Positions 32,754-40,666 of a DNA stretch of 64,000 bases are shown piece by piece (position 1 is the first letter of the stretch; each line of letters opens with the position of its first letter). Origin of the DNA: Sphingomonas_B tabacisoli (GTDB taxonomy: Bacteria; Pseudomonadota; Alphaproteobacteria; Sphingomonadales; Sphingomonadaceae). The stretch lies in NCBI RefSeq assembly GCF_042678385.1, contig NZ_JBHUDY010000001.1, forward strand, positions 1,922,001 through 1,986,000. Reading direction: 5' to 3'. The position numbers and the translations under genes are program-made. Below the pieces are notes generated by a model. That model saw only the letters and a list, made by a program, of their open reading frames with translations, was not told where the DNA came from and ran no database searches.

Positions 32754-33911
32754 ATGAGCCCGCTGTTCGCCAACATGCCGACCACGATTTTCGAGCGCAT
32801 GTCGGCACGGGCGCGCGAAACCGGCGCGATCAACCTCGGCCAAGGCTTCCCCGACTCGAACGGCCCGTCCGACGTGGTCGAGGCCGCGGCGAAGGCGCTG
32901 ATAGAGCGCTCGAACCAATACCCGCCCATGGCCGGCATCCCGGAACTGCGCGAGGCTGTCGCCGACCATTATCGCCGCCACCAGTCGCTCGACCTCACGC
33001 CCAATGAAGTGATCGTCACCTCCGGCGCCACCGAAGCGCTCGCCGCCGCGATCCTGAGCCTGTTGACGCCCGGCGACGAGGTGGTCCTCTTCCAGCCGCT
33101 CTACGACGCCTATCTGCCGCTCGTCCGCCTCGCCGGCGGCGTGCCGAAGCTGGTCCGCCTCGCCCCGCCCGACTGGCGCGTCACCGCAGAGGCACTGGAC
33201 GCGGCGTTCACCTCGCGCACCCGCGTCGCGATCATCAACACGCCCCTCAATCCCTCTGCGGCGGTGATGGGCGCGGACGAGCTGGCCCTGATCGCCGAAC
33301 GCGTGATCGCCGCGGACGCGGTGCTGATCAGCGATGAGGTCTGGGAGCACATCGTCTTCGATGGCCTCAAGCACATCTCGCCGATGGCCCTCCCCGGCAT
33401 GCGCGAGCGCACGGTCAAGATCGGCTCGGCCGGCAAGATCTTTTCGCTGACCGGCTGGAAGGTCGGATGGATGTGCGCGTCGCCGGCACTGACCGGGCCG
33501 CTGTCGCGCGCCCATCAATTCCTGACCTTCACGACGGCGCCCAATCTGCAGGCGGCCGCTGCTTATGGCTTGGCTAAGGAAGAGACGTATTTCAAAGCAA
33601 TGCGATCCGATTACGCCCGCTCGCGCGACCGCCTTGCTGAAGGGTTGCGCCAGGGCGGCTGGGCCGTCCTGCCGAGTCAGGGCACCTATTTTCTGTCGGT
33701 CGATCTCACCGCTTCCGGCATCGACATCGACGATGTGAGCTTCTGCGACCGTCTGGTCGACGCGTTCGGGGTAGCGGCCATCCCGTTCTCGGCATTCTAC
33801 GCCGAGAACCCCGTCACCAATATCGTCCGCCTCTGTTTCGCCAAGCGCGACGAGACGCTCGACGCCGCCATCGAGCGGATGGCACGGGCGCGCCTAGCCC
33901 TCGCATGCTGA
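32754..33911 (+). CDS. PLP-dependent aminotransferase, class I/II (YbdL/methionine aminotransferase-like)
   Basis: A 385-residue fold-type I aminotransferase. It shows INLGQGFPDSNGP, the substrate-side motif, TSGATEALAAAIL, the tyrosine stretch FQPLYDAYLPL, the Asp of SDEVWEHIVFDG and the Schiff-base Lys228 in GSAGKIFSLTGWKVGW. The order and the GQGFP start match the YbdL/kynurenine aminotransferase-like group that acts on methionine and aromatic amino acids. The start is taken as ATG 32754; GTG 32748 is possible. A half family A repeat forms its leader. The direction is convergent with the Ala-rich gene that follows. Confidence 0.9.
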   Translation: MSPLFANMPTTIFERMSARARETGAINLGQGFPDSNGPSDVVEAAAKALIERSNQYPPMAGIPELREAVADHYRRHQSLDLTPNEVIVTSGATEALAAAILSLLTPGDEVVLFQPLYDAYLPLVRLAGGVPKLVRLAPPDWRVTAEALDAAFTSRTRVAIINTPLNPSAAVMGADELALIAERVIAADAVLISDEVWEHIVFDGLKHISPMALPGMRERTVKIGSAGKIFSLTGWKVGWMCASPALTGPLSRAHQFLTFTTAPNLQAAAAYGLAKEETYFKAMRSDYARSRDRLAEGLRQGGWAVLPSQGTYFLSVDLTASGIDIDDVSFCDRLVDAFGVAAIPFSAFYAENPVTNIVRLCFAKRDETLDAAIERMARARLALAC

Positions 33912-33946
33912 AAAGGTGCGGAGCCAAGGCCCCGCACCCAACATCG

Positions 33947-34201
33947 TTACTTCGAAGCGCGCTTCGCCTTCTTGTGCTTGGCGTGCGCATCGGCCGTCGT
34001 GGTCGTATCCGCGCTGGCCGTCGGCGTTTCGGTTGCAGCCGGAGCAGCCTGATCGGCCGGCGCTGCCGCCGTCGCATCGGCGGCGGGCGCCGGCGCGGCG
34101 GCAGCAGCCGGAGCAGCGGCGTCGGCCGCCGGAGCAGCGGTCTGAGCGACAGCAGCGGTGCCGAGCGTCAAAGCAGCCGTGGCGAAAAGAATCGTCTTCA
34201 T
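33947..34201 (-). CDS. Small Ala/Pro-rich secreted protein
   Basis: An 84-residue protein with signal peptide MKTILFATAALTLGTAAVAQ and a low-complexity mature part of Ala, Pro, Asp and Thr (AAPADQAAPAATETPTASAD) ending with a basic HAKHKKAKRASK tail. Such secreted low-complexity proteins are frequent in sphingomonads and may coat or crosslink the envelope; function unknown. GGGGAC lies seven bases before the ATG at 34201. A longer open frame to 34510 has no support. Confidence 0.7.
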   Translation of the reverse strand: MKTILFATAALTLGTAAVAQTAAPAADAAAPAAAAAPAPAADATAAAPADQAAPAATETPTASADTTTTADAHAKHKKAKRASK

Positions 34202-34508
34202 GCGGATGTCCCCGAATGATTGAAGAGTGGGACGAACAAGGTTCTCGCCCCACGCGCATGACCGGCCCCGGCAGGTGAACGCCAGATGAACCCGAAACGG
34301 CATTCGAGGCGACTTGTCGCGCATCCTGCGGCGAAACGAGTTTTCCTCGGAAAACAGCCATTTCCGCCGCCTTTCGGCCTGCCGCATCAGGGCAACGGCT
34401 GGGCCATGTTGTGAGAGTCCAACAAGACGAACCGCCGGGCTGCCGCTGGCGGGGGCGCCGGAACCCGGCTTCACTGCTGGCGAACCTTTCCGGGTGGGGT
34501 AGCTTTTC
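34202..34508. other. 307-bp intergenic region upstream of mreB
   Basis: No gene recognised. The stretch includes a near-palindrome TTTTCCTCGGAAAA around 34332-34345 and GC-rich inverted pieces closer to mreB (GCCGGAACCCGGC near 34458-34470). It must hold the divergent promoters of the Ala-rich gene and mreB. I found no convincing sigma-70 hexamer pair. Confidence 0.5.
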
Positions 34509-35546
34509 ATGTTTTCGCGTTATTTTCGCCTGTCGTCGCACGACATGGCCATCGATTTGGGCACAGTGAACACGCTCGTCTGGGTACGCGACAAGGGCAT
34601 CGTGCTGAACGAGCCTTCGGTCGTCGCGCTTGAGACCAAGGACGGCGTGCAGCGCGTCCGCGCCGTCGGCAGCGACGCCAAGCTGATGATGGGCAAGACG
34701 CCCGCCAACATCCGCGCGATCCGGCCCCTGCGCGACGGCGTGATCGCCGATCTCGAGGTCGCCGAGCAGATGATCAAGCACTTCATCGACAAGGCGCAAG
34801 GCGGCCGCTCGCTGCTGTCGCGCCGCTCCGAAGTGGCGATCTGCGTGCCCTCGGGCTCGACCAGCGTCGAGCGCCGCGCCATCCGCGACGCCGCAACCAA
34901 CGCCGGCGCCGGCAAGGTCTGGCTGATCGAGGAACCGATGTCGGCCGCGATCGGCGCCGACCTGCCGGTGATCGAGCCCGTCGGCGCGATGGTCGTCGAT
35001 ATCGGCGGCGGCACGACCGAAGTCGCAGTGCTCAGCCTGCGCGGCCTTGCCTACAGCAACTCGGTCCGCGTCGGCGGCGACAAATTGGACGACGCCATCG
35101 CCGCCTCGATCCGCCGCCGCCACAATCTCGTCGTTGGCGAAGCGACCAGCGAGCGGATCAAGCACCGGATCGGCACTGCCTCCGCGGACGAAGGCGACGA
35201 GCCGCACATGAAAGTCAAAGGCCGCGACCTGGTCGCCGGCAAGCCGCGCGAGATCGAGATCGGCCAGAAGGAGATCGCCGACGCGATCCAAGAACCGGTC
35301 GGCCATATCGTCCACGCCGTTCGTCAGGCGCTGGAACAGACGCCGCCCGAGCTGGCTGCCGACATCATCGACCGCGGCATCGTGATGACCGGCGGCGGTT
35401 CGCTGCTACACGGCATCGACCGGCGCCTGTCGAAAGCGACCGGCCTGCCCGTCAGCGTCGCCAACGATGCCTTGGTCTGCGTCGCGCGCGGCGCCGGCCG
35501 CGCGCTCGAAGACCCGGATTATCGCGGCGTCCTGCTCGCCGCCTAG
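34509..35546 (+). CDS. mreB: Rod shape-determining protein MreB
   Basis: A 345-residue actin-family ATPase that guides lateral wall synthesis. Phosphate 1 is AIDLGTVNTLVWVRDKGIVL, phosphate 2 VVDIGGGTTEVAVLSL, the connect motif EEPMSAAIGADLPV and the adenosine motif MTGGGSLLHGIDRRL. GGTGGGG about ten bases upstream serves as ribosome site. The usual partners mreC, mreD, mrdA and rodA do not follow; instead it converges with a DUF2490 gene, sharing a CTAG stop. It may be a second mreB or the sole copy separated from its operon; the window cannot tell which. Confidence 0.94.
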   Translation: MFSRYFRLSSHDMAIDLGTVNTLVWVRDKGIVLNEPSVVALETKDGVQRVRAVGSDAKLMMGKTPANIRAIRPLRDGVIADLEVAEQMIKHFIDKAQGGRSLLSRRSEVAICVPSGSTSVERRAIRDAATNAGAGKVWLIEEPMSAAIGADLPVIEPVGAMVVDIGGGTTEVAVLSLRGLAYSNSVRVGGDKLDDAIAASIRRRHNLVVGEATSERIKHRIGTASADEGDEPHMKVKGRDLVAGKPREIEIGQKEIADAIQEPVGHIVHAVRQALEQTPPELAADIIDRGIVMTGGGSLLHGIDRRLSKATGLPVSVANDALVCVARGAGRALEDPDYRGVLLAA

Positions 35547-36223
35547 AACGAGAAATTCAGCATGAACGATGCCGCGTGGTCCACATTGTCGGGGCCGTGC
35601 GGCACGAAGCTGTACTGGTTCATATAGCCGATCTCGGCGCTGACTCGCTTGGCGATCGGCGTCGAGATCGCGAGCAGGTTGCGCATCCGCTCCTCGCCTT
35701 CGACGCGCTGGAAGCCCGTGCTGTTCAGGTCGACAAAGCTTTCGTGACTGAACACCAGCGCGGTCCTGTGCCCTTCCCTCAGCGGCAGGTTCACTCTCAC
35801 GAACGGCCGGAAGCGCCAACCGGTGCCGTCCTGCCCCTCCCGCCAGCGCTGCTCCAGCCGCAGCCGGCCGCTGATCGTGGCGCGCCCGATCTTGGCGATA
35901 TTGTCGAACGTCACCTGTTCGCGCGCCCGGCGCTCCATCACCGTGAAGTGGCCAGCGGCATATTGCGGGTCATGCGTATATCCCGCCCACAACGTCACCT
36001 TCTTACTGAGGGCATAGCCGAGCAGGCTGTTGCTCTCGATTTCGTAAAGGCCGTTCCGGTTGTCGCTGAATCGCGCGACCAGCTCTTCCTGAAAGCGCCA
36101 CTGATCCGACAGGCGCACATTGACGACTGTGCCCGTCCAGAGCTGCGCGTCATCGCGGGCGGCTGCAGGCGGAGCCAGGACGGCGGCCGCCGCCAATGAA
36201 ACAACAATGTAAGAAAACCGCAC
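35543..36223 (-). CDS. DUF2490 outer-membrane-type protein
   Basis: A 226-residue protein: signal peptide ending APPAAA, then beta-strand-rich DUF2490 sequence with alternating hydrophobics and aromatic girdle residues (LSDQWRFQEELVARFSDNRN, KVTLWAGYTHDPQYAAGHFT, RTALVFSHESFVDLNSTG) and a C-terminal HAASFMLNFSF, the terminal Phe expected for BAM-dependent barrels. Function of the family is unknown. The start is GTG 36223 since no ATG precedes the signal peptide. Stop shared with mreB on CTAG 35543-35546. Confidence 0.8.
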   Translation of the reverse strand: MRFSYIVVSLAAAAVLAPPAAARDDAQLWTGTVVNVRLSDQWRFQEELVARFSDNRNGLYEIESNSLLGYALSKKVTLWAGYTHDPQYAAGHFTVMERRAREQVTFDNIAKIGRATISGRLRLEQRWREGQDGTGWRFRPFVRVNLPLREGHRTALVFSHESFVDLNSTGFQRVEGEERMRNLLAISTPIAKRVSAEIGYMNQYSFVPHGPDNVDHAASFMLNFSF

Positions 36224-36307
36224 GACCCGTCGCCCAAAGTTTCAGTTCGGTTGCGCGCTTATGACATCGTAGTGACAGTTTTAAGACAACGGACGTGAAT
36301 AGGCGCC

Positions 36308-37324
36308 CTACGCCCGCCCGATCACCTGAGCCGCGAAACGCTCCATTTCCTCCGCCTGCGGGCTCATCTGGAGCAGCAGCAGGTCGAGGCCGGCCGCTTC
36401 ATATTCCGCGATGCGCTCCTTCAGTTGCTCCGGCGTGCCGACAAGGTTGGGCCTGAGGCCGCGGTTCGACACCGCATATTCCTGGATCTTCAGCTCGCGC
36501 TCCAGTTGGGTTCCCGACAGCCACTGGTCGAAGTTCGCATAGCCGGCCGGCAGCTCGGTGACGGTGGTGATCCGCTCCAGCTCGCGCTTCGCCTCGGCCT
36601 CGCTATCGCGGACGATCGCATAGGCCGCCATGCCGAAGGTCATCGGCTTGCCGCCAATCTTTTCGCGCCGCGCCTTCATGTCCGCGACCTTCGGCGCGAT
36701 CGCGTCGGCCGGATCGCCGTGCATCACATAGGCGTCGCAGAGCGTCGCGATCATCGTCTTCGCCGCCTCGCTCTCGCCGCCGGCATAAATGACGGGACGA
36801 TGCGCGGGCTTCGGCTCGCAGATCGCATTGTCGGTGCGATAGAATTGCCCTTCGAAGCTCAGCTTCTTCTGCTTCCACAGGCCAACCACCACCTGCAGCC
36901 ATTCGGTCGTGCGCGCATAGCGGTCGTCGTGCTGGTCGAACTGCAGGCCATATTGCCGCGCCTCGTCCGCCCACCAGGACGAGACGACGTTCAGGCTCAG
37001 ACGGCCTGCCGAAATCTGGTCGATGTTTGCCGCCGCTTTCGCGAACAGCGCGGGCTGGTGAAAGTTCGGCCGCACCGCGACCATCAGCTCCAACTTCTCG
37101 GTCACCGCCGCCAGCGCCGCCGCCGTCGACCAGGCATCCAGCGCCGGCTGATCCGTGCCTTTGATGTCGTTGAGGTTCAGCTCGGCGATCAAGGTCAGGT
37201 CGTAACCGATCTGCTCGGCCCGCTGGGTCAGGCGCTTCACATAGTCCCAACTCGCTTCCATGCCCTCGTCGGGAACGTTCCGCAGCCAGCCACCGAACAC
37301 CGGCATCCAGAAACCGTATCTCAT
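36308..37324 (-). CDS. LLM-class flavin-dependent monooxygenase (SsuD/SfnG-like)
   Basis: A 338-residue bacterial luciferase-like TIM-barrel enzyme that uses reduced FMN and O2. Recognisable are MRYGFWMPVFGGWLRNVPDE, ELMVAVRPNFHQPALFAKAA, SAGRLSLNVVSSWWADEARQ (the active-site loop of SsuD/SfnG) and RPVIYAGGESEAAKTM. Close relatives cleave alkanesulfonates or dimethyl sulfone, but the substrate here cannot be read from sequence. The start overlaps the end of the ATP-grasp gene by four bases (37321-37324), so the pair forms a two-gene unit without a transporter or flavin reductase next to it. Confidence 0.88.
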   Translation of the reverse strand: MRYGFWMPVFGGWLRNVPDEGMEASWDYVKRLTQRAEQIGYDLTLIAELNLNDIKGTDQPALDAWSTAAALAAVTEKLELMVAVRPNFHQPALFAKAAANIDQISAGRLSLNVVSSWWADEARQYGLQFDQHDDRYARTTEWLQVVVGLWKQKKLSFEGQFYRTDNAICEPKPAHRPVIYAGGESEAAKTMIATLCDAYVMHGDPADAIAPKVADMKARREKIGGKPMTFGMAAYAIVRDSEAEAKRELERITTVTELPAGYANFDQWLSGTQLERELKIQEYAVSNRGLRPNLVGTPEQLKERIAEYEAAGLDLLLLQMSPQAEEMERFAAQVIGRA

Positions 37325-38223
37325 GCGCGCGCGATCCTTTGCTGGAGCCAGTCGACCAGCCGCTCATGCGGGTCCCAGCCGAGCACGTTCAGCGGGTCCG
37401 CAACAAAGTTCGACAAGGCATTGATGTCGTAGAAGCGAGGGATTCCGTCTCGATCGTCGATCATCACCTCGATGCCGCCCACATCCAGGTCCATCGCCTC
37501 GGCAATCCGCTCGGCCGCGGCGATCAGTCGCGCATCCGGCTGCACGGCCGCCAGCTTGATCTGGCTGTCGGCAACGCAGGCGTCCGCCGGGCACAAGTCG
37601 AACGCGCCGCCGCCTTCCACCTCGATCGCGTAAAGATATTTGCTATCGAGCGTTTCAATCCGGGTGATCTTGCCGCTCCGCGCCGGCACATATTCCTGCA
37701 CGAGCAGCACCGAATCGATGCTCGTCGGAAAGCCGCCTTCGGCCGCGACCACCTTCAGCTCGGACAGATTGTCGTAGCGCACGATCCCCGCGCCCGACCC
37801 GCCGATGTTTGCCTTGACCACGATCGGGAAGCGCAACCCTTCCGCCGCTGCGACCACATCCGCCGCACGGTGCACCACGCGCGTCGCCGGAATGTCGAGG
37901 CCGAGAGACGTGATCAGGGAAAGCTGCCTTGCCTTGGACGAATCGATCGCGAACGCCCTGCCGCCGTTGATGATCGTCGCGCCTTGCCGCTCCCACTCCT
38001 CGAACAGCGCGGCGGCGTAGAAGATCGGATGCTCCGCCGATCGCAGGAAGCTGGACTGGGCGAGCCGATTGAAAATCAGGGGCGCCGGCGGGGGGCTCGC
38101 ACCGGGCGTGAAATGATGATCGTCCGCCTGGATCGCGACATAATCGACGCCGCGCGCGTCCAGCGCCGCGAACAGCGGCCGGAACCACAACGGGTGTTCG
38201 TACAGGATCGCGATCTCAGCCAT
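37321..38223 (-). CDS. ATP-grasp ligase (RimK-like)
   Basis: A 300-residue ATP-grasp protein. ATP-binding elements are PIVVKANIGGSGAGIVRYDN, SVLLVQEYVPARSGKITRIE and the metal motif GGIEVMIDDRDGIPRFYDIN followed by ALSNFVADPLNVLG. The N-terminal pre-ATP-grasp part includes LYEHPLWFRPLFAALDARGV. This group (RimK/LysX-like) forms carboxylate-amine bonds, using a carboxylate and an amine or amino acid. It is translationally coupled to the LLM monooxygenase, which suggests a small biosynthetic or modification pathway. The substrate is unknown. Confidence 0.85.
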   Translation of the reverse strand: MAEIAILYEHPLWFRPLFAALDARGVDYVAIQADDHHFTPGASPPPAPLIFNRLAQSSFLRSAEHPIFYAAALFEEWERQGATIINGGRAFAIDSSKARQLSLITSLGLDIPATRVVHRAADVVAAAEGLRFPIVVKANIGGSGAGIVRYDNLSELKVVAAEGGFPTSIDSVLLVQEYVPARSGKITRIETLDSKYLYAIEVEGGGAFDLCPADACVADSQIKLAAVQPDARLIAAAERIAEAMDLDVGGIEVMIDDRDGIPRFYDINALSNFVADPLNVLGWDPHERLVDWLQQRIARA

Positions 38224-38298
38224 CGGCGGCGGCTATGGCTGCGCTGTTCGCGGCCCGCAAGGATTTGGAAAGAGCTTCGCGTTCACAATAGTTTGGCC

Positions 38299-38592
38299 AT
38301 GAAGCGATTGAGTTCTCTCCAGACATTGAGTCTCTCGCCGCGGCCGCACCGCTGGGTGGATTCACGTCGTTTCGCGCGCAGCGGTTCGGTGGGCGTGTTC
38401 GCGGGTCTCAAGATGCGCGGCCGCAGCCACATCGTTTCGCTGCACAATTGGTCGCCGGGCGGCGTGTGCGTCGATCTTCCGGGCGCGGCGAAGCTGGGCG
38501 AGCGCGTGCACATCGTATCGGGATCGCTGCGCGGCAGCGGCCGCATCGTCTGGATGGCCGCCGGCCGCGCCGGCATCGAATTCGACCTCTAG
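38299..38592 (+). CDS. PilZ-domain protein
   Basis: A 97-residue protein. It has an Arg-rich segment RRFARSGSVGVFAG and the core SLHNWSPGGVCVDLPGAAKL with the (D/N)xSxxG motif as NWSPGG, followed by strands ending GRIVWMAAGRAGIEFDL. PilZ domains bind cyclic di-GMP; the RxxxR part is imperfect in position, so binding is likely but not certain. Only one domain is present, so it may act as a stand-alone adaptor for motility or exopolysaccharide control. It converges with the VOC gene, both stops on CTAG 38589-38592. Confidence 0.82.
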   Translation: MKRLSSLQTLSLSPRPHRWVDSRRFARSGSVGVFAGLKMRGRSHIVSLHNWSPGGVCVDLPGAAKLGERVHIVSGSLRGSGRIVWMAAGRAGIEFDL

Positions 38593-38912
38593 CCGCTCAG
38601 GCTGAGCTCGGCGCCTTCGCAGTCGCGCATCCGGGCAAGCAGCGTGCCGTGCTGCTCCTTGGGCGGCGCGGTGAAATCAACCCGGCCGCTTTCGTAAAAA
38701 CCCTTGAGATCGTCGAGATTGAAGCCGAGCTGGCATGAGCCGGCCGTATTCGCCGCGCTCGCCGGGTGCAACGCCAGCACCGTTTCCCCGGTGTCCAGCT
38801 CGCTCCAGAACGGCGTCTGCATCTTCACCGCCAGATCGAACGTGTCGCGATAGAATGCGACCGCACGATCCATGTCCGCAACGAACTTGATCACATAGGC
38901 CAGCCGCGCCAT
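38589..38912 (-). CDS. VOC superfamily protein (glyoxalase/bleomycin resistance fold)
   Basis: A 107-residue single-domain VOC protein with MARLAYVIKFVADMDRAVAF then YRDTFDLAVKMQTPFWSELD, followed by the second half GSCQLGFNLDDLKGFYESG. Metal ligands of the classical glyoxalase I are not all evident (Glu in SELDTGE is present), so enzyme type cannot be named. It is monocistronic and diverges from the alpha/beta hydrolase gene with a 54-bp gap. Stop shared with the PilZ gene on CTAG. Confidence 0.82.
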   Translation of the reverse strand: MARLAYVIKFVADMDRAVAFYRDTFDLAVKMQTPFWSELDTGETVLALHPASAANTAGSCQLGFNLDDLKGFYESGRVDFTAPPKEQHGTLLARMRDCEGAELSLSG

Positions 38913-38966
38913 CGCTACCTCCCTGTTCTGCGGGTGCGATCATCGCACCGGAAAGGGCGAAATGCG

Positions 38967-39944
38967 ATGGACTTCGACAGGCGAACCTTTCTCGCCGCGG
39001 GCGCGGCGGCCATGACCGTGCCCGCTCTTGCCACCGCTCCGGAAGCGCGCGGACTGCGCCTCCAGCCCGACCGCGAGGAAGTGGTGCCGGTCGAAGGCGG
39101 CCGCATCTATGTCCGCATCAACGGCGACCTGAGGGGTCCGCGCGCGCCGATCGTCTTTTCGCACGGCGGCCCGGGCAGCGCGCACTGGTATTTCCTGAAT
39201 GCGACCGCACTCGCCGACGAGCGGGCGGTGATCCTCTACGATCAGCTCGACAGCGGCCGGTCGGATCATCCCGGCGATCCGAAGAACTGGACGATTCCGC
39301 GCTTCCTGTCCGAGCTGCCGGCGATCGCGCATCATCTCGGCATCGGCCGCTGGCACATGCTGGGCGCAAGCTGGGGCGGCACGCTGGCGCTGGAATATGC
39401 CGCGCAGCGTCCGGCCGAGCTCGCCAGCGCCATCATCCAGTCGCCGCTCGTCTCGACGCCGATCTGGATGCGCGACGCCAATGCGCTGAAGGACGCAATG
39501 CCGCCCGAGATCAGGCGCCTCCTCTATCTCTGCGACACGCCCGGCGCTGCGCCCCAGGCCGAATGCGATGCCGCGACCGATGCCTTCTACGCGCGTCACG
39601 TCCGGCGCTTCGCGCCGCCGCCCGAGATCGAGGCCTATCGCGCCGCCCTGCCCCGTAGCTTCAGCCCGGACGTCTATCATCACATGTGGGGGCGCGCCGA
39701 ATTCGTCGCGACCGGTACGCTGAAGGACTATGACGGCACGGCGCTGCTGAAACGCCTCGATCCGAAACGCACCCTGTTCGTCGCTGGAGAATATGACGAG
39801 GCGGTCCCCACCACCGTCGCCAGCTTCGCGAAACAGGCCGGCGCGCGTTTCGAAACGGTGCCGGGCGCCGCGCACACGATCATGAACGACAATCCGGAAG
39901 CCTATCTGACGCTGCTCCGCGCCTGGCTCCGCTCACACGACTAG
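38967..39944 (+). CDS. Tat-exported alpha/beta hydrolase (proline iminopeptidase-like)
   Basis: A 325-residue hydrolase. The N-terminus DFDRRTFLAAGAAAMTVPAL has a twin-arginine signal, so it should be exported folded. The hydrolase core shows IVFSHGGPGSAHWYF (HGGPG oxyanion motif of proline iminopeptidases), the nucleophile elbow MLGASWGGTLALEYA with Ser in GASWGG, a catalytic Asp in VAGEYDEAVP and His in GAAHTIMNDNP. Such enzymes cleave N-terminal Pro or related amides. It is monocistronic and its stop is shared with mtgA on CTAG 39941-39944. Confidence 0.9.
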   Translation: MDFDRRTFLAAGAAAMTVPALATAPEARGLRLQPDREEVVPVEGGRIYVRINGDLRGPRAPIVFSHGGPGSAHWYFLNATALADERAVILYDQLDSGRSDHPGDPKNWTIPRFLSELPAIAHHLGIGRWHMLGASWGGTLALEYAAQRPAELASAIIQSPLVSTPIWMRDANALKDAMPPEIRRLLYLCDTPGAAPQAECDAATDAFYARHVRRFAPPPEIEAYRAALPRSFSPDVYHHMWGRAEFVATGTLKDYDGTALLKRLDPKRTLFVAGEYDEAVPTTVASFAKQAGARFETVPGAAHTIMNDNPEAYLTLLRAWLRSHD

Positions 39945-40666
39945 CGCAGGCAGGAATCCATTCCCTCGCGCCGCACCACGCCGGCGCGCCGCAAGATCGC
40001 ATTGCCATAGCGGCGCGTGTAGCCGGTCGGCGCCACGCCCGGCCGCTTCTTGGGCAGCGGCAGCACCGCCGCGATGCGCGACGCCTCGACCGGGCTCATG
40101 TGCGACGCGTCGTGCCTGAAATAGCGCTGCGACCCGGCGTTCGCGCCATAGGTGCCGATGCCGGTCTCGGCGACGTTCAGATAGACTTCCATGATCCGGT
40201 GCTTGCCCCAGATCGCCTCGATCAGCAGCGTGAACCAAGCCTCCAGACCCTTGCGGAAGTAACCGCCGCCTTGCCACAGGAAGGTGTTCTTCGCCGTCTG
40301 CTGGCTGATCGTCGAACCGCCACGAATGATGTGGCCACCCGCGGCGTTCCTCATCATTGCCGCCCCGATCGCATCCACATCGAAGCCATGATGGCTACAG
40401 AATTTGGCGTCCTCCCCCGCGATCGCCGCCCGCGCCATGTTCGGGTCGATCCGCGACAGCGGCATCCAGTCCTTCTCGACGCTGCGGCCGGACAGCACGT
40501 CGCCCAGCATCGTGAAAGTGAACGGCGGCGGCACGAACCGGTAAACCGCCACCCAGACCACGGAGAACAAAATCAGGCCGATCACAGCCTTGATCAGAAA
40601 GCGGATCGGACGGAAGGAACGGGTCCGTGATCTGGACCGGGGACGAGAGGAAGCACGCGTGGCCAT
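39941..40666 (-). CDS. mtgA: Monofunctional peptidoglycan glycosyltransferase
   Basis: A 241-residue glycosyltransferase family 51 enzyme that polymerises lipid II. After a basic N-terminus and one membrane helix (FLIKAVIGLILFSVVWVAVY) it has the catalytic EDAKFCSHHGFD, RGGSTISQQTAKNTFLW and IMEVYLNVAETG motifs in order. No transpeptidase domain follows, so it is MtgA and not a class A PBP. The start ATG overlaps the ATG of the divergent outer-membrane gene: both sit on CATG 40664-40667. Both genes must share one compact control region, most of which lies inside the coding sequences. Confidence 0.95.
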   Translation of the reverse strand: MATRASSRPRSRSRTRSFRPIRFLIKAVIGLILFSVVWVAVYRFVPPPFTFTMLGDVLSGRSVEKDWMPLSRIDPNMARAAIAGEDAKFCSHHGFDVDAIGAAMMRNAAGGHIIRGGSTISQQTAKNTFLWQGGGYFRKGLEAWFTLLIEAIWGKHRIMEVYLNVAETGIGTYGANAGSQRYFRHDASHMSPVEASRIAAVLPLPKKRPGVAPTGYTRRYGNAILRRAGVVRREGMDSCLR

